Program-made: the position numbers and the translations under genes
The notes under the pieces: model-generated
The model's database searches: none
What the model saw: only the letters and a program-made list of their open reading frames with translations
What the model was told of the DNA's origin: nothing
DNA from: CAZEHJ01 sp964512485
Lineage (GTDB): Bacteria > Bacteroidota > Rhodothermia > Rhodothermales > UBA10348
Direction of reading: 5' to 3'
Length of the DNA: 64,000 bases
NCBI GenBank assembly: GCA_964512485.1
Contig: CAZEHJ010000008.1
Location: forward strand, 6,663 to 70,662
Shown here: positions 43,328 to 51,813 of the stretch, one piece after another
Position numbering within the stretch: position 1 is the stretch's first letter
Layout: each line of letters begins with the position of its first letter

Positions 43328-44674
43328 ATGCTTCGCGTTCTCTTTATCATTCTCGCAGTAGTGTCGATCGCTCTGGCAATCGTGCTGGGACGACCGTTAC
43401 TCTATCTGTTGGCGCTGGTGCTTCTCATCAGTGCGGGATTCATGCTCACGCTCAATATGAGACGTCGGCATCGGGACGTTCCGGAGACATTCATGCAGGC
43501 ACCCGAGCAGCCTGAAGAAGATCTTTCCGCTCTGGGTATTCTTGATATCAAACCGGTTGAAGTAGCCTCATCAGGTGCATCCGAAAAAGACTCCGCCCAG
43601 ACAGTACCAACCGAAGAGACGCCGGCTGCTTCACCACCTGCTTCGACTACAAAAGCTCCGAGGGATAACCAGCCGGAAGATCGAGTCCCCGAGGCGGTTG
43701 TCACGCCGGTCGTCGGAAAGGCGCGCACGAAAACACCGAGGCCGCGCGTCATGGTATCCGAGGCGTCTACGCCATCCCATGCAGACGTACTCATTCCATG
43801 TTTGAGATCGCTGAGGGCTTCGGTCGATGCGTACACCGTCTGTCTACTTCGCCAGCAGGATGTCCCGCTTCGCTACAACGTGGAGGTTATGGTCAGCCAG
43901 AATTCGTATGCACGCAGCGGCGGAAACTATACGGCCAAGGAGCCGATGCTCTCGGGTCACCGGGCGCTCGTACCGGTCGTATATCCCAGGGTCGGTCCGA
44001 ATGGTTTTCCGAAGTCGAAGCTTGGCTACTATCACGAGCCGATCAATATCCGGCAGGTGGCCATGGTGCCCGTTCTGCCGAAGAAGCATGAGAACCTCTT
44101 TCTGCTCGTCGTCGACACGATGAATGACGATGGACTCGAGGCAGCATCCGTTCGCGTATTGCTCGAACAATATGCCAGGCTCGTATCGACCATTCTGGAC
44201 ACGGAGGCAGAAGGAGGATTGGCCGATTTGGATGCCGTGCCTTCCGTGAAGCCTCGTCGCGAAATCATTGCCGATGAAATGGAACGAGCGCGTGAGGACT
44301 CGCACCCGCTTTCGCTTGCCCTCGTATTCCTGAATCAGGGCGAAGCACTGACCGGGGACGGATCGACAGACGTCACCAAGCTGGAAGACCGATTTTCCAA
44401 TCGCCTCAAGAACGTCGCCGTGGACGCACGAGTAGAGCGCTTCGGCGAATTGACGTATGGCATTTTCTATCACGGAGCATATGACGGCCTCGCGCGCTGG
44501 GCGAGCGGAATTCAGGATGCGTTTCCCCAGGAAGACGATCTCCTTTCTGGAGGGGTAAGTGTGGGCGTTGTAGTCATGAACGAACGCCATCAGGCTGCAG
44601 ATGAGTTGCGCTCGGACGCGACGGCAGCCCTACAAAAAGCATTTCAGTCCGGCGAATGCATCATCGTTGAATAG
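43328..44674 (+). CDS. Membrane protein with degenerate GGDEF-like domain
   Basis: A 448-residue protein that I do not recognise as a named family. Two N-terminal membrane helices (MLRVLFIILAVVSIALAIVL and LLYLLALVLLISAGFMLTL) are followed by a low-complexity linker rich in Pro, Ala and Glu, a GAF-like middle part (residues about 150-290; TVCLLRQQDVPLRYNVEVMV) and a C-terminal domain (about 300-448) that looks like GGDEF. Where the catalytic GGDEF should be, it has ERFGELTYGIFYHG, and the later GGVSVGVVVM matches the conserved G.S.G strand. Catalysis is therefore unlikely; it may bind nucleotide or act as a structural receiver. It ends 12 bases before deoB and may share its transcript. Confidence 0.65.
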   Translation: MLRVLFIILAVVSIALAIVLGRPLLYLLALVLLISAGFMLTLNMRRRHRDVPETFMQAPEQPEEDLSALGILDIKPVEVASSGASEKDSAQTVPTEETPAASPPASTTKAPRDNQPEDRVPEAVVTPVVGKARTKTPRPRVMVSEASTPSHADVLIPCLRSLRASVDAYTVCLLRQQDVPLRYNVEVMVSQNSYARSGGNYTAKEPMLSGHRALVPVVYPRVGPNGFPKSKLGYYHEPINIRQVAMVPVLPKKHENLFLLVVDTMNDDGLEAASVRVLLEQYARLVSTILDTEAEGGLADLDAVPSVKPRREIIADEMERAREDSHPLSLALVFLNQGEALTGDGSTDVTKLEDRFSNRLKNVAVDARVERFGELTYGIFYHGAYDGLARWASGIQDAFPQEDDLLSGGVSVGVVVMNERHQAADELRSDATAALQKAFQSGECIIVE

Positions 44675-44686
44675 CCCGGTTTTTCA

Positions 44687-45862
44687 ATGCTGTTCGTAAC
44701 TATTGTCCTTGACGGGGTCGGTATCGGGGAACAACCCGATGCTGATCAATACGGAGATACAGGCAGCGATACGCTCGGCCATGTGCTGGCCGCCGAGAGG
44801 CCGCACCTTCCGAATCTTGAACGCCTGGGATTGGGACACATTCGCCCCCTGGCTGGAATTTCCTCGGATCATTCTCCTGAGTCATCCTGGGGGAAGATGA
44901 CTGAGCGTTCGGCAGGGAAGGACTCGACCACCGGACACTGGGAGTTGGCGGGTCTTCATCTTGCGGATCCGTTTCCTACATATCCGAATGGATTTCCCGA
45001 TGAAGTCGTTTCTTCGTTTTGTGGGGTAGCAGGTGTGGACGGGATCCTGGGAAACAAGCCCGAATCTGGCACTGTGATTATCGAGGAATTCGGACCGGAG
45101 CACATGGCGACGGGTAAACCCATCGTCTACACGTCAGCCGATAGCGTTTTTCAAATAGCTGTACACACAGATGTTGTCCCGTTGGATGAGCTTTATTCCA
45201 TGTGCCGGGTCGCCAGAGAAAAGATTTGTGTCGGGCCTCACGGGGTAGGCAGAGTTATAGCCCGTCCATTCAACGGCAACCCCGGATCGTTCCACAGGCA
45301 GTCAGACAAACGAAAGGACTTTTCGCGTCTGCCAGAACAGTTAACGGTTCAGGAGGCCCTTCAGCAAGCAGGAGTGACAACAATATCTGTCGGCAAGGTA
45401 GCAGATCTGTTCGGGAGTGTCGGGTTCGATCGGACTACCAAAACCGGACCCAACAGTGTGGGAATCGACGTTACTATCCGGGAAATAGTCTCCGCAGCCG
45501 AATCGGGCGTTCCCACATTCGTGTGGGTAAATCTGATTGATTTCGACCAGGAATACGGCCACCGCAACAACCCTGGAGGTTTTGCCGCTTCTCTGGAGGA
45601 ATTCGACCGGTCACTTCCTTCCCTTCTGGATGCACTTCCTGAAGGTGCCCGAATGGTACTTACCGCCGATCATGGGAATGATCCGTGCACCGCTTCAACC
45701 GATCACAGCCGGGAATACGTTCCTCTGTTATATTATGGCTCGGGTTCACAGGTAGACTTGGGTACCCGATCGACGTTTGCAGATCATGCTGCGACCATCG
45801 CAGACTATTTTGGAGTCTCTTACCTCTGTCAGGGTTCGAGTTTCGCAGGAAAAACACCTTAA
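44687..45862 (+). CDS. deoB: Phosphopentomutase
   Basis: Interconverts (deoxy)ribose 1-phosphate and 5-phosphate in nucleoside salvage and breakdown. The alkaline-phosphatase-type metal centre is visible as IVLDGVGIGEQPDADQYGD at the start and TADHGNDPCTASTDHSREYV near residue 325; the catalytic threonine region is KDSTTGHWELAG. The 391 residues match the family. It is followed after 11 bases by two microcompartment vertex proteins, an unusual neighbourhood that suggests its product, deoxyribose or ribose 5-phosphate, enters an encapsulated or scaffolded pathway. No DeoC aldolase or aldehyde dehydrogenase is in the window. Confidence 0.96.
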   Translation: MLFVTIVLDGVGIGEQPDADQYGDTGSDTLGHVLAAERPHLPNLERLGLGHIRPLAGISSDHSPESSWGKMTERSAGKDSTTGHWELAGLHLADPFPTYPNGFPDEVVSSFCGVAGVDGILGNKPESGTVIIEEFGPEHMATGKPIVYTSADSVFQIAVHTDVVPLDELYSMCRVAREKICVGPHGVGRVIARPFNGNPGSFHRQSDKRKDFSRLPEQLTVQEALQQAGVTTISVGKVADLFGSVGFDRTTKTGPNSVGIDVTIREIVSAAESGVPTFVWVNLIDFDQEYGHRNNPGGFAASLEEFDRSLPSLLDALPEGARMVLTADHGNDPCTASTDHSREYVPLLYYGSGSQVDLGTRSTFADHAATIADYFGVSYLCQGSSFAGKTP

Positions 45863-45873
45863 CGGGCATCAGA

Positions 45874-46140
45874 ATGATTCTTGGCAAAGTTATCGGAACG
45901 GTCTGGGCAACCAGGAAGGACGAGCAGCTCAAAGGCATGAAATTGCAACTGGTGCGTGAGATCGAATCAGATGGGACGGAAAAGTCACGCGTAGTCGTCG
46001 CCGTTGACAGCGTTGGTGCCGGTGTAGGAGAGATCGTTCTCTTTGCCCAAGGCTCGAGCGCCCGGCAGACAGAATTGACGCAGAACAAACCTGTCGACGC
46101 AGTCATTACGGCTATCGTAGACAAGATGGACGTAGAATGA
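45874..46140 (+). CDS. EutN/CcmL family microcompartment vertex protein, copy 1
   Basis: An 88-residue protein starting at ATG 45874 (MILGKVIGTVWATRKDEQLK), the usual opening of EutN/CcmL/GrpN pentamers that cap the vertices of bacterial microcompartments. LVREIESDGTEKSRVVVAVD and VGAGVGEIVLFAQGSSAR complete the OB-like fold, and the end DAVITAIVDKMDVE matches the family's last strand. The long upstream open frame to 45685 overlaps deoB and is not coding. Its stop overlaps the second copy (ATGA). No BMC-H hexamer gene is in the window. Confidence 0.93.
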   Translation: MILGKVIGTVWATRKDEQLKGMKLQLVREIESDGTEKSRVVVAVDSVGAGVGEIVLFAQGSSARQTELTQNKPVDAVITAIVDKMDVE

Positions 46141-46430
46141 ATCTGGGAAGAGTCGTCGGTCGCGTCTGGGCGACACAAAAATCTGATTCTCTCAAAGGTC
46201 GAAGGCTTCTCTTCGTTCAGCCGAAAAACTTTTCGGGTAAAGACGTCGGTTCTCAGATTGTGGCACTCGATACCGTCGACTCGGGAGTTGGAGATACGGT
46301 GATCTACGTCTCTTCGACTGAAGCGACCATTCCTTTCAAGCCTGTTTTAACTCCGACTGACGCGACGATCGTCGGCATTGTTGATCGCGTCGACCATCAG
46401 AGTGGGTCCTGGGTGCCAGAACCATCCTGA
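46137..46430 (+). CDS. EutN/CcmL family microcompartment vertex protein, copy 2
   Basis: A 97-residue paralogue of the preceding gene (MNLGRVVGRVWATQKSDSLK; GRRLLFVQP; LDTVDSGVGDTVIYVSSTEA; DATIVGIVDRVD). The pair overlaps by four bases and so should be made in equal amounts, which would suit a mixed pentamer or two vertex types. The two are clearly different sequences rather than a recent duplication. It converges with pcm, with only 22 bases between the stops and no obvious terminator. Confidence 0.93.
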   Translation: MNLGRVVGRVWATQKSDSLKGRRLLFVQPKNFSGKDVGSQIVALDTVDSGVGDTVIYVSSTEATIPFKPVLTPTDATIVGIVDRVDHQSGSWVPEPS

Positions 46431-46452
46431 TCAGTCTGAGGGCATGGCTCAT

Positions 46453-47115
46453 TCAGGTGGACGTGTTGCCCAGCAAGGGTACAAATCGAAAAGCTTCGGT
46501 CTCGATTCGGTCAAATTCGGTCTCTCCCATTCGAACGATGTAATTCATCATTTGCTGTTCACGACCGCCGACTGGAATAACGAGACGCCCCCCGGGACGC
46601 ATGCCTTCGGGCATCTTTAGTTGATTCAGAAGAGAGTCGGGCACATCCATTGCGCCGGCCGTTACGATGATGCCGTCAAAAGGAGCCATGGTTTCCCATC
46701 CGACCATTCCATCCGAAAACCGGCAATTGACGGTGTATCCAAGCTTGCGAAGGAGTGGGGAGGTCTTTTCGTAGAGCTGTCGAATCCGCTCGATCGAATA
46801 GACTTTGGCTCCTAGCTCGGACAATACGGCGGCCTGGTATCCACTTCCCGTCCCGATCTCGAGAATGCGTTCTCCTGGTTTCGGTGCGAGAGTCTGGGAT
46901 TGATAGGCGACGGTGAACGGCTGGGAGATCGTCTGCTTCATTCCGATAGGCAGCGCTTCGTCGTGATACGCGCGGGGAAGAAATGCTTGATCTACAAACT
47001 GCTGTCGTTGGACTCGACCGATGGCAGCAAGCACATTTTCGTCTGTGATTCCTTTCTCCCGGAGTTCTTCGACCAATCGGGAACGGCGCCTTTGAAATTT
47101 CCAGTCTTCCGTCAT
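46453..47115 (-). CDS. pcm: Protein-L-isoaspartate O-methyltransferase
   Basis: Repairs isoaspartyl residues in aged proteins by SAM-dependent methylation. The 220 residues contain the family's QQFVDQAFLPRAYHDEALPI and GMKQTISQPFTVAYQSQTL, the SAM motif GERILEIGTGSGYQAAVLSE, and FDGIIVTAGAMDVPDSLLNQ. It is 20 bases downstream of cdaA on the same strand and probably in one transcript with folP and cdaA. Confidence 0.95.
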   Translation of the reverse strand: MTEDWKFQRRRSRLVEELREKGITDENVLAAIGRVQRQQFVDQAFLPRAYHDEALPIGMKQTISQPFTVAYQSQTLAPKPGERILEIGTGSGYQAAVLSELGAKVYSIERIRQLYEKTSPLLRKLGYTVNCRFSDGMVGWETMAPFDGIIVTAGAMDVPDSLLNQLKMPEGMRPGGRLVIPVGGREQQMMNYIVRMGETEFDRIETEAFRFVPLLGNTST

Positions 47116-47135
47116 GATTGCTGGGTGGTATCGCC

Positions 47136-47936
47136 TTAAATCGTGGTTGGTGCAGCTTCCACCTCAGGCTGAAAGCTCGGCGCGAGGGCTTCGACGATGT
47201 AGTTGTCGAGGAGGCTCACGCTCACGTTTGCTTTCAATTCTCCATTACTGGCGGTACTCACCTGGCCGGTTTCCTCGGAGACTACTATGACAAAAGCATC
47301 TGTAATCTCGGTAACCCCTACGGCCGCTCGGTGTCTGAGTCCGAGTTTGCTGTCCAGTTTCATGTTCGTGGAGATAGGCAGAATGCATCGCGCCGCTTCG
47401 ATACGCGCGTCCCGGATAATCACCGCACCATCGTGCAACGGGTTTTGCGAATAGAAAATGGTGACGAGTAAATCCCGGCTGACCTGGGCGTGAAGCTGGG
47501 CTCCCGTTTCGACGTAGCTCCTCAAACCAGTTTGCCGCTCAAAAACGATCAGCGCTCCGATTCGCCGTTTGCTCAGATCGTTCACGGCCGCCACGATTTC
47601 TTCGATGCGCTCTTGTTGCGCCGGACTTCTCATGAATCGACGTACCAACGGATTTTGTCCCAGAAGAAGAAGTAGCCGACGAATCTCCGGCTGGAAGAGA
47701 ATGATGACCGCGAGAACGAACACCTCTGAAATCGAGCGAAAGAGGGCCTGCAGGATCGTCATGTCAGCCGCCGTAACGAGCAGCTGAATGATGTAGAGGG
47801 CCATGATCCCTACAAAGATCTGAACCGCGATCGTACCCCGCATCAGCTGATACAGCTTGTACAGGATGTACGCGACCAATGCGATCTCCATCAGATCGAC
47901 GAGTCGAATCGGTATAACCCAGGGAAATAAAGTCAC
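47136..47936 (-). CDS. cdaA: Diadenylate cyclase CdaA (membrane type)
   Basis: Makes cyclic di-AMP from two ATP, a messenger linked to osmotic and cell-wall control. Three N-terminal membrane helices (IPIRLVDLMEIALVAYILYK; AVQIFVGIMALYIIQLLV; FVLAVIILFQPEIRRLLLLL) are followed by the DAC domain with the DGA motif in NPLHDGAVIIRDARIEAA and the RHR motif in GLRHRAAVGVTE. Length (266) is normal. Its neighbours folP upstream and pcm downstream are on the same strand. Adjacent glmM or cdaR, common in Firmicutes, are absent. Confidence 0.95.
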   Translation of the reverse strand: MTLFPWVIPIRLVDLMEIALVAYILYKLYQLMRGTIAVQIFVGIMALYIIQLLVTAADMTILQALFRSISEVFVLAVIILFQPEIRRLLLLLGQNPLVRRFMRSPAQQERIEEIVAAVNDLSKRRIGALIVFERQTGLRSYVETGAQLHAQVSRDLLVTIFYSQNPLHDGAVIIRDARIEAARCILPISTNMKLDSKLGLRHRAAVGVTEITDAFVIVVSEETGQVSTASNGELKANVSVSLLDNYIVEALAPSFQPEVEAAPTTI

Positions 47937-48010
47937 GCGCAGCCGGGCGGATTAAAACATGAAGGAGTATACGGGTTCTGCCCGGCTCCTGTTTGAAAAC
48001 TGGGCTTGTT

Positions 48011-48913
48011 TTAGCCAGTTCCTGACGTTGACGTTACATGTAGCGCGGACAGAAACTTTCGTGTTTCGGCCACATCGTGTGTTCTGACAAGGCTTGCACC
48101 TTTCATCACCCCGACGGCCGTTACAGCCAGTGATCCCGACAAACGCTCAAGTGGTGGTAGGACGTCGCCTTCGGAGCCCGATGCCCAACCGATTGTCGTC
48201 TTTCTTGATACACCGATCAATACAGGTAAGCCTAACGTGGCCAGAGAGTTCGTATTTTCAATCAATGCAAGGTTACCGAGATGTGTCTTGCCGAATCCGA
48301 ATCCCGGATCTACAATTATCTGATGGCACCCGGCAGACCGGGCTTTCGTGCAGGCTTCTTGAAGTTCTTTCGTCACCCGGGATACAACGTCTGTTGAGTC
48401 TACAATGTGGGGCATTTCTCCGGGAAGTCCGACCGAATGCATCAAGGCGATGGGTGCGTCTGCGGCGGCGGCCACCTGGGCGATGCGTGGGTCGAATCGC
48501 AAAGCGGTAATATCGTTGATCATGTGAGCGCCGGCCTCGAGAGCCGCCGCCGCAACATCACTCCGAAACGTGTCCACAGATATCCATGTCTCTGGCAAAG
48601 CATCGGAAATACCTTCAATTACTGGCAGAATCCGGTCCATTTCTTCTCGAGCGCTGATCAGGGAGGCTCCCTCTCCATAGGCATTCCCTTTCGGACGCGA
48701 AGATGCTCCACCCACATCCACGATGCGGGCTCCTTCTTTGACCATCTCCGCGGCTCGCTCACTAGCACGCGCCGGTTCCAGAAACAGTCCACCATCAGAA
48801 AACGAGTCGGGCGTCACATTCAGAATGCCCATGATGTGCGCTCCACCCGGGATGGGCGCGCGGCAGTCCAGAAGCAAGTCCTGTGAACGAAGAATGAGTG
48901 GGTCGTGGGGCAT
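48011..48913 (-). CDS. folP: Dihydropteroate synthase
   Basis: Folate synthesis enzyme joining para-aminobenzoate to the pterin diphosphate, and the sulfonamide target. Signature segments are HIMGILNVTPDSFSDGG, RIVDVGGASSRPKG, VDTFRSDVAAAALEAGA, LMHSVGLPGEMP and IIVDPGFGFGKTHLGNLALI. The 300 residues include a slightly longer C-terminus than average. It is the first gene of a probable folP-cdaA-pcm operon (74 bases to cdaA) and is divergent from the GH3 gene, with 230 bases between them. Confidence 0.96.
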   Translation of the reverse strand: MPHDPLILRSQDLLLDCRAPIPGGAHIMGILNVTPDSFSDGGLFLEPARASERAAEMVKEGARIVDVGGASSRPKGNAYGEGASLISAREEMDRILPVIEGISDALPETWISVDTFRSDVAAAALEAGAHMINDITALRFDPRIAQVAAAADAPIALMHSVGLPGEMPHIVDSTDVVSRVTKELQEACTKARSAGCHQIIVDPGFGFGKTHLGNLALIENTNSLATLGLPVLIGVSRKTTIGWASGSEGDVLPPLERLSGSLAVTAVGVMKGASLVRTHDVAETRKFLSALHVTSTSGTG

Positions 48914-49143
48914 GGGTATCCTGGAGGACAGTAATCAGATCATGTTTACGGGCACGATCAGGGAACGACAGAAAGATAGTCAGCAACGCCATCCGAATTC
49001 AGGTGCGGATGGGGGCGCTCGCATCACTGCTCGCGCCTCGTTTTTGAAACACATGAACGGGCAAAGTCCGTGAAGTATCTTCGGGGACAAGGTGTTCGCT
49101 TGTGACGGCGAGCGCGGGATCGGAATAAGATGCGCCGGTAGAC

Positions 49144-50703
49144 ATGCGTTTTTCGCTTAAAGACATATCTCTGAAGAACATTGAGGATGCACAGTGGCCA
49201 CCTCCACTGAGTCCCCTCAACGTCATCCGTGCCTTCAAAGAGAATCCGGTGGGCACCCAGGTCAACCTGTTACGCAAACTGACTCGGAAAGCCGCCGATA
49301 CGGAATGGGGCAAGAAATTCGGATTCAAGGACATCGCCTCTGCTGCGGATCCGGTCAGGATGTATCAGGAACGCGTTCCCATTCATCACTATGATGAATA
49401 CCGGGATGACGTCGTGCGCGTGCGCGCAGGCGAGGCAGACGTTTTTTGGCCCGGAAAATTTCAGCATTTCGCAGTCTCTTCTGGAACGGCTTCCGCGGGC
49501 AAGATCATTCCGCTCTCCCATGAAATGCTGGCGATCAATCGGAAGTTTACGCTCTGCGTGGCCATGGCCTATTTCGAATCCGGCGCTGATCCATCCTTCC
49601 TTTTTGGCCGACTCCTGTCGGTACCGGGCCGGATAGAAGAAGACCCTGGGCATCCGGGCACATGGATCGGAGAGGTTTCCGGGCTCCAATTTCTGGTGTC
49701 GCCCGTCGCCATCAAGAAATATTATCAAGCGGTCCCTGAGGAGATCCTGTTCCTTCCCAACTGGGAGCAAAAGCTTGACGCGATGGTCAAGCACACGCAC
49801 GAAATGGATATCCGGGCCATTGCCATGGTGCCTTCCTGGGCGCCGGTTCTGTTTCGGAAATTGCTGGCTCATCACAACCAAGTCTGGAGCGACAACGCCA
49901 CAGCTGTTCACGAAGTGTGGCCGAATCTCGAGGTTTTCTTTTCCGGGGGTGTGGCTCTTTCCTCCTACCGCACGCTGCTTGAGCAGCAGATAGGCGGGCC
50001 CATCAACTTCATCGAGAATTATGGCGCCTCAGAAGGGTACGTCTCATTCCAGGATGAGCCGAACGCTGCGGACATGCTGGTCCATCTGGACACCGGTGTA
50101 TTTCTGGAGTTTGAACCGGTGGATGGAAGCGGTCCGAGAGTTGCTATCGATCAGGTTGAAACAGGAATTCGGTACAGGATATTCGTCTCTACCTGTAGCG
50201 GACTCTGGGCCTATGAGGTAGGTGATGTCGTCAAGTTCACGTCAACGTCTCCCCACAGAATTGTTGTTGCAGGTCGCACAAATGAAATGCTGGATTCGTA
50301 CGGAGAGGCGGTCTATGGCGATGAAGCACGGGCAGCACTCGAAAAGGCATGCGAGAACACAGGCGCCAGAACCACGAACTATCACATCTCTCCCATTCCG
50401 GTTTCTTCCGCCTCCTTGCCAGGGCACGAATGGTTCATTGAGTTTGCAACTCCGCCCGACGACGTCTCCTTGTTCTCCCGGATCATTGATGAACACCTCC
50501 AGGAGGTCAATCGTCACTATGTCATTCGTCGCGAAGCAGAAGCGTTTCTGCCTCCCTTGATATCGCCCCTGGCGCAGGGAACGTTCTTCGAATGGCTTCA
50601 GAAGACTAAAAAGAAGGTCAGCGCCCAGACGAAAGTGCCCAGAATGAGTGAAGAAAGACAAATTGGTGAGGCACTCCTGAAAATTTCGGGAAACCTTTCG
50701 TAA
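49144..50703 (+). CDS. GH3 auxin-responsive-promoter family protein
   Basis: A 519-residue member of the ANL-type adenylating GH3 family, which in plants joins amino acids to jasmonate or auxin; bacterial members have no established substrate. Seen in the sequence: FQHFAVSSGTASAGKIIPLS (the phosphate-binding loop region), EVFFSGGVALSSYRTLLEQ, INFIENYGASEGYVSFQDE (adenine/acyl site) and GLWAYEVGDVVKFTS, followed by AGRTNEMLDSYGEAVYGDEA at the hinge to the C-domain. The start codon (ATG 49144) gives MRFSLKDISLKNIEDAQWPP, typical for Bacteroidota members. It stands alone between folP and the sigma factor gene. Confidence 0.9.
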   Translation: MRFSLKDISLKNIEDAQWPPPLSPLNVIRAFKENPVGTQVNLLRKLTRKAADTEWGKKFGFKDIASAADPVRMYQERVPIHHYDEYRDDVVRVRAGEADVFWPGKFQHFAVSSGTASAGKIIPLSHEMLAINRKFTLCVAMAYFESGADPSFLFGRLLSVPGRIEEDPGHPGTWIGEVSGLQFLVSPVAIKKYYQAVPEEILFLPNWEQKLDAMVKHTHEMDIRAIAMVPSWAPVLFRKLLAHHNQVWSDNATAVHEVWPNLEVFFSGGVALSSYRTLLEQQIGGPINFIENYGASEGYVSFQDEPNAADMLVHLDTGVFLEFEPVDGSGPRVAIDQVETGIRYRIFVSTCSGLWAYEVGDVVKFTSTSPHRIVVAGRTNEMLDSYGEAVYGDEARAALEKACENTGARTTNYHISPIPVSSASLPGHEWFIEFATPPDDVSLFSRIIDEHLQEVNRHYVIRREAEAFLPPLISPLAQGTFFEWLQKTKKKVSAQTKVPRMSEERQIGEALLKISGNLS

Positions 50704-50732
50704 TCAAGGATATAAACCGATTTGGATCCTGG

Positions 50733-50771
50733 TTCGCGGGGAACAACCACCCATTCTCCGCGTGAACGAGT
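50733..50771. terminator. Possible imperfect hairpin after the GH3 gene
   Basis: The sequences gttcgcggggaa and ttctccgcgtgaac pair with small bulges about 30 bases after the GH3 stop. No T-tract follows on the plus strand, so this is a weak terminator candidate in the 190-base region that must also hold the sigma-factor promoter. Confidence 0.3.
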
Positions 50772-50893
50772 GCCGCTCTAAAAACGCGGCCCCGTTACCA
50801 CCAGGTTTCGAATAAGAGTTTATTAACGGCCAATCCCACGCCGGAAAAAGCCTGAAAGACAGATACCAAGAATTAGGATAGAGGAAGGGGAGT

Positions 50894-51733
50894 ATGTACG
50901 TCCCACGCCAGCAAAGAATGCTGGATCAGTACCTGCAGGAAATTGGTCAGATCCCACTGCTGACCCCCAACGAGGAAGTTGATCTCGCTCAGAAAATCAA
51001 GCAAGGCGACCAGGACGCTTTGCATCGTCTGACCAGAGCCAATCTCCGATTCGTTGTTTCTGTTGCAAAGAAATATCAGGGACAGGGGCTGACGCTCGCT
51101 GACCTGATCAACGAAGGAAACTACGGACTCATCAAGGCAGCTCAGCGCTTCGATGAAACCCGTGGATTCAAATTCATTTCGTACGCCGTCTGGTGGATCC
51201 GCCAGGCTATTCTGCAGGCTCTTGCCGAGCAGAGTCGCGTTGTGCGTCTGCCACTGAACCGAATTGGAACGATTTCCAAAATTCGAAAAACCAGTGCGCG
51301 GCTTGCCCAGACTCACGAACGTCAGCCTAATATTGAAGAGCTGGCAGTTGAGCTTGAGGTGGACGTCGAGAAAGTGCGGGAGGCTCTTCAGCATACGGGT
51401 CGTCACTTGTCGATGGACGCTCCGTTCAACGAAGACGATGACAACAGTTTGCTCGATGTGCTTCCTGATGACGAGGACACGAAGCCAGACGATTCTCTCA
51501 TGGATGAGTCGCTCAAGATTGATATCGAGCGCGCCTTGAGTCTGTTACATCCACGTGAAGCGGAAATTACTCGCCTGTACTTTGGTATCGGACGCGAGCA
51601 TCCCCTTACACTTGAGGAAATTGGTCAGCGTTTTGGTCTTACTCGAGAGCGTGTGCGTCAGATCAAGGAGAAAGCACTCCGCAAGCTGCGTCAGAAACAC
51701 AGACGCGAAGAGCTGCAGATGCATATCGGTTAG
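50894..51733 (+). CDS. rpoD: Primary RNA polymerase sigma factor (RpoD/SigA, short form)
   Basis: A 279-residue sigma-70 of the short Bacteroidota type that lacks region 1.1. Region 1.2 opens the protein (QYLQEIGQIPLLTPNEEVDL), region 2 shows NLRFVVSVAKKYQGQGLTLA and FKFISYAVWWIRQAILQALA, region 3 follows with QSRVVRLPLNRIGTISKI, and region 4.2 is LTLEEIGQRFGLTRERVRQI. The ATG at 50894 is preceded by GGAAGGGGAG, a usable ribosome binding site. It is followed by a strong intrinsic terminator at 51759-51791. I take it as the housekeeping sigma, although a very similar group 2 sigma cannot be excluded. Confidence 0.94.
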   Translation: MYVPRQQRMLDQYLQEIGQIPLLTPNEEVDLAQKIKQGDQDALHRLTRANLRFVVSVAKKYQGQGLTLADLINEGNYGLIKAAQRFDETRGFKFISYAVWWIRQAILQALAEQSRVVRLPLNRIGTISKIRKTSARLAQTHERQPNIEELAVELEVDVEKVREALQHTGRHLSMDAPFNEDDDNSLLDVLPDDEDTKPDDSLMDESLKIDIERALSLLHPREAEITRLYFGIGREHPLTLEEIGQRFGLTRERVRQIKEKALRKLRQKHRREELQMHIG

Positions 51734-51758
51734 ATAACACCGATTGACGAAAGATTTT

Positions 51759-51791
51759 AAAGGGGGCTTCCGCGCAGCGGAAGCCCCCTTT
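51759..51791 (+). terminator. Intrinsic terminator after rpoD
   Basis: The arms aaagggggcttccgc and gcggaagcccccttt pair perfectly over 15 bases around a three-base loop, 26 bases after the rpoD stop, with a T-tract at the end of the stem. As the flanks are A-rich on one side and T-rich on the other it should work in both directions and may also end the converging sulfatase transcript. Confidence 0.9.
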
Positions 51792-51813
51792 TGCATTCAG
51801 TAGACGGTGTGAC

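Noticed and set aside
43844..44590. Minus-strand open frame of 248 codons
   Set aside because: Antisense to the degenerate GGDEF gene, which has coherent domains and a normal start.
45685..45873. N-terminal extension of the first EutN-like frame
   Set aside because: It overlaps the conserved end of deoB and the EutN family begins at the ATG at 45874.
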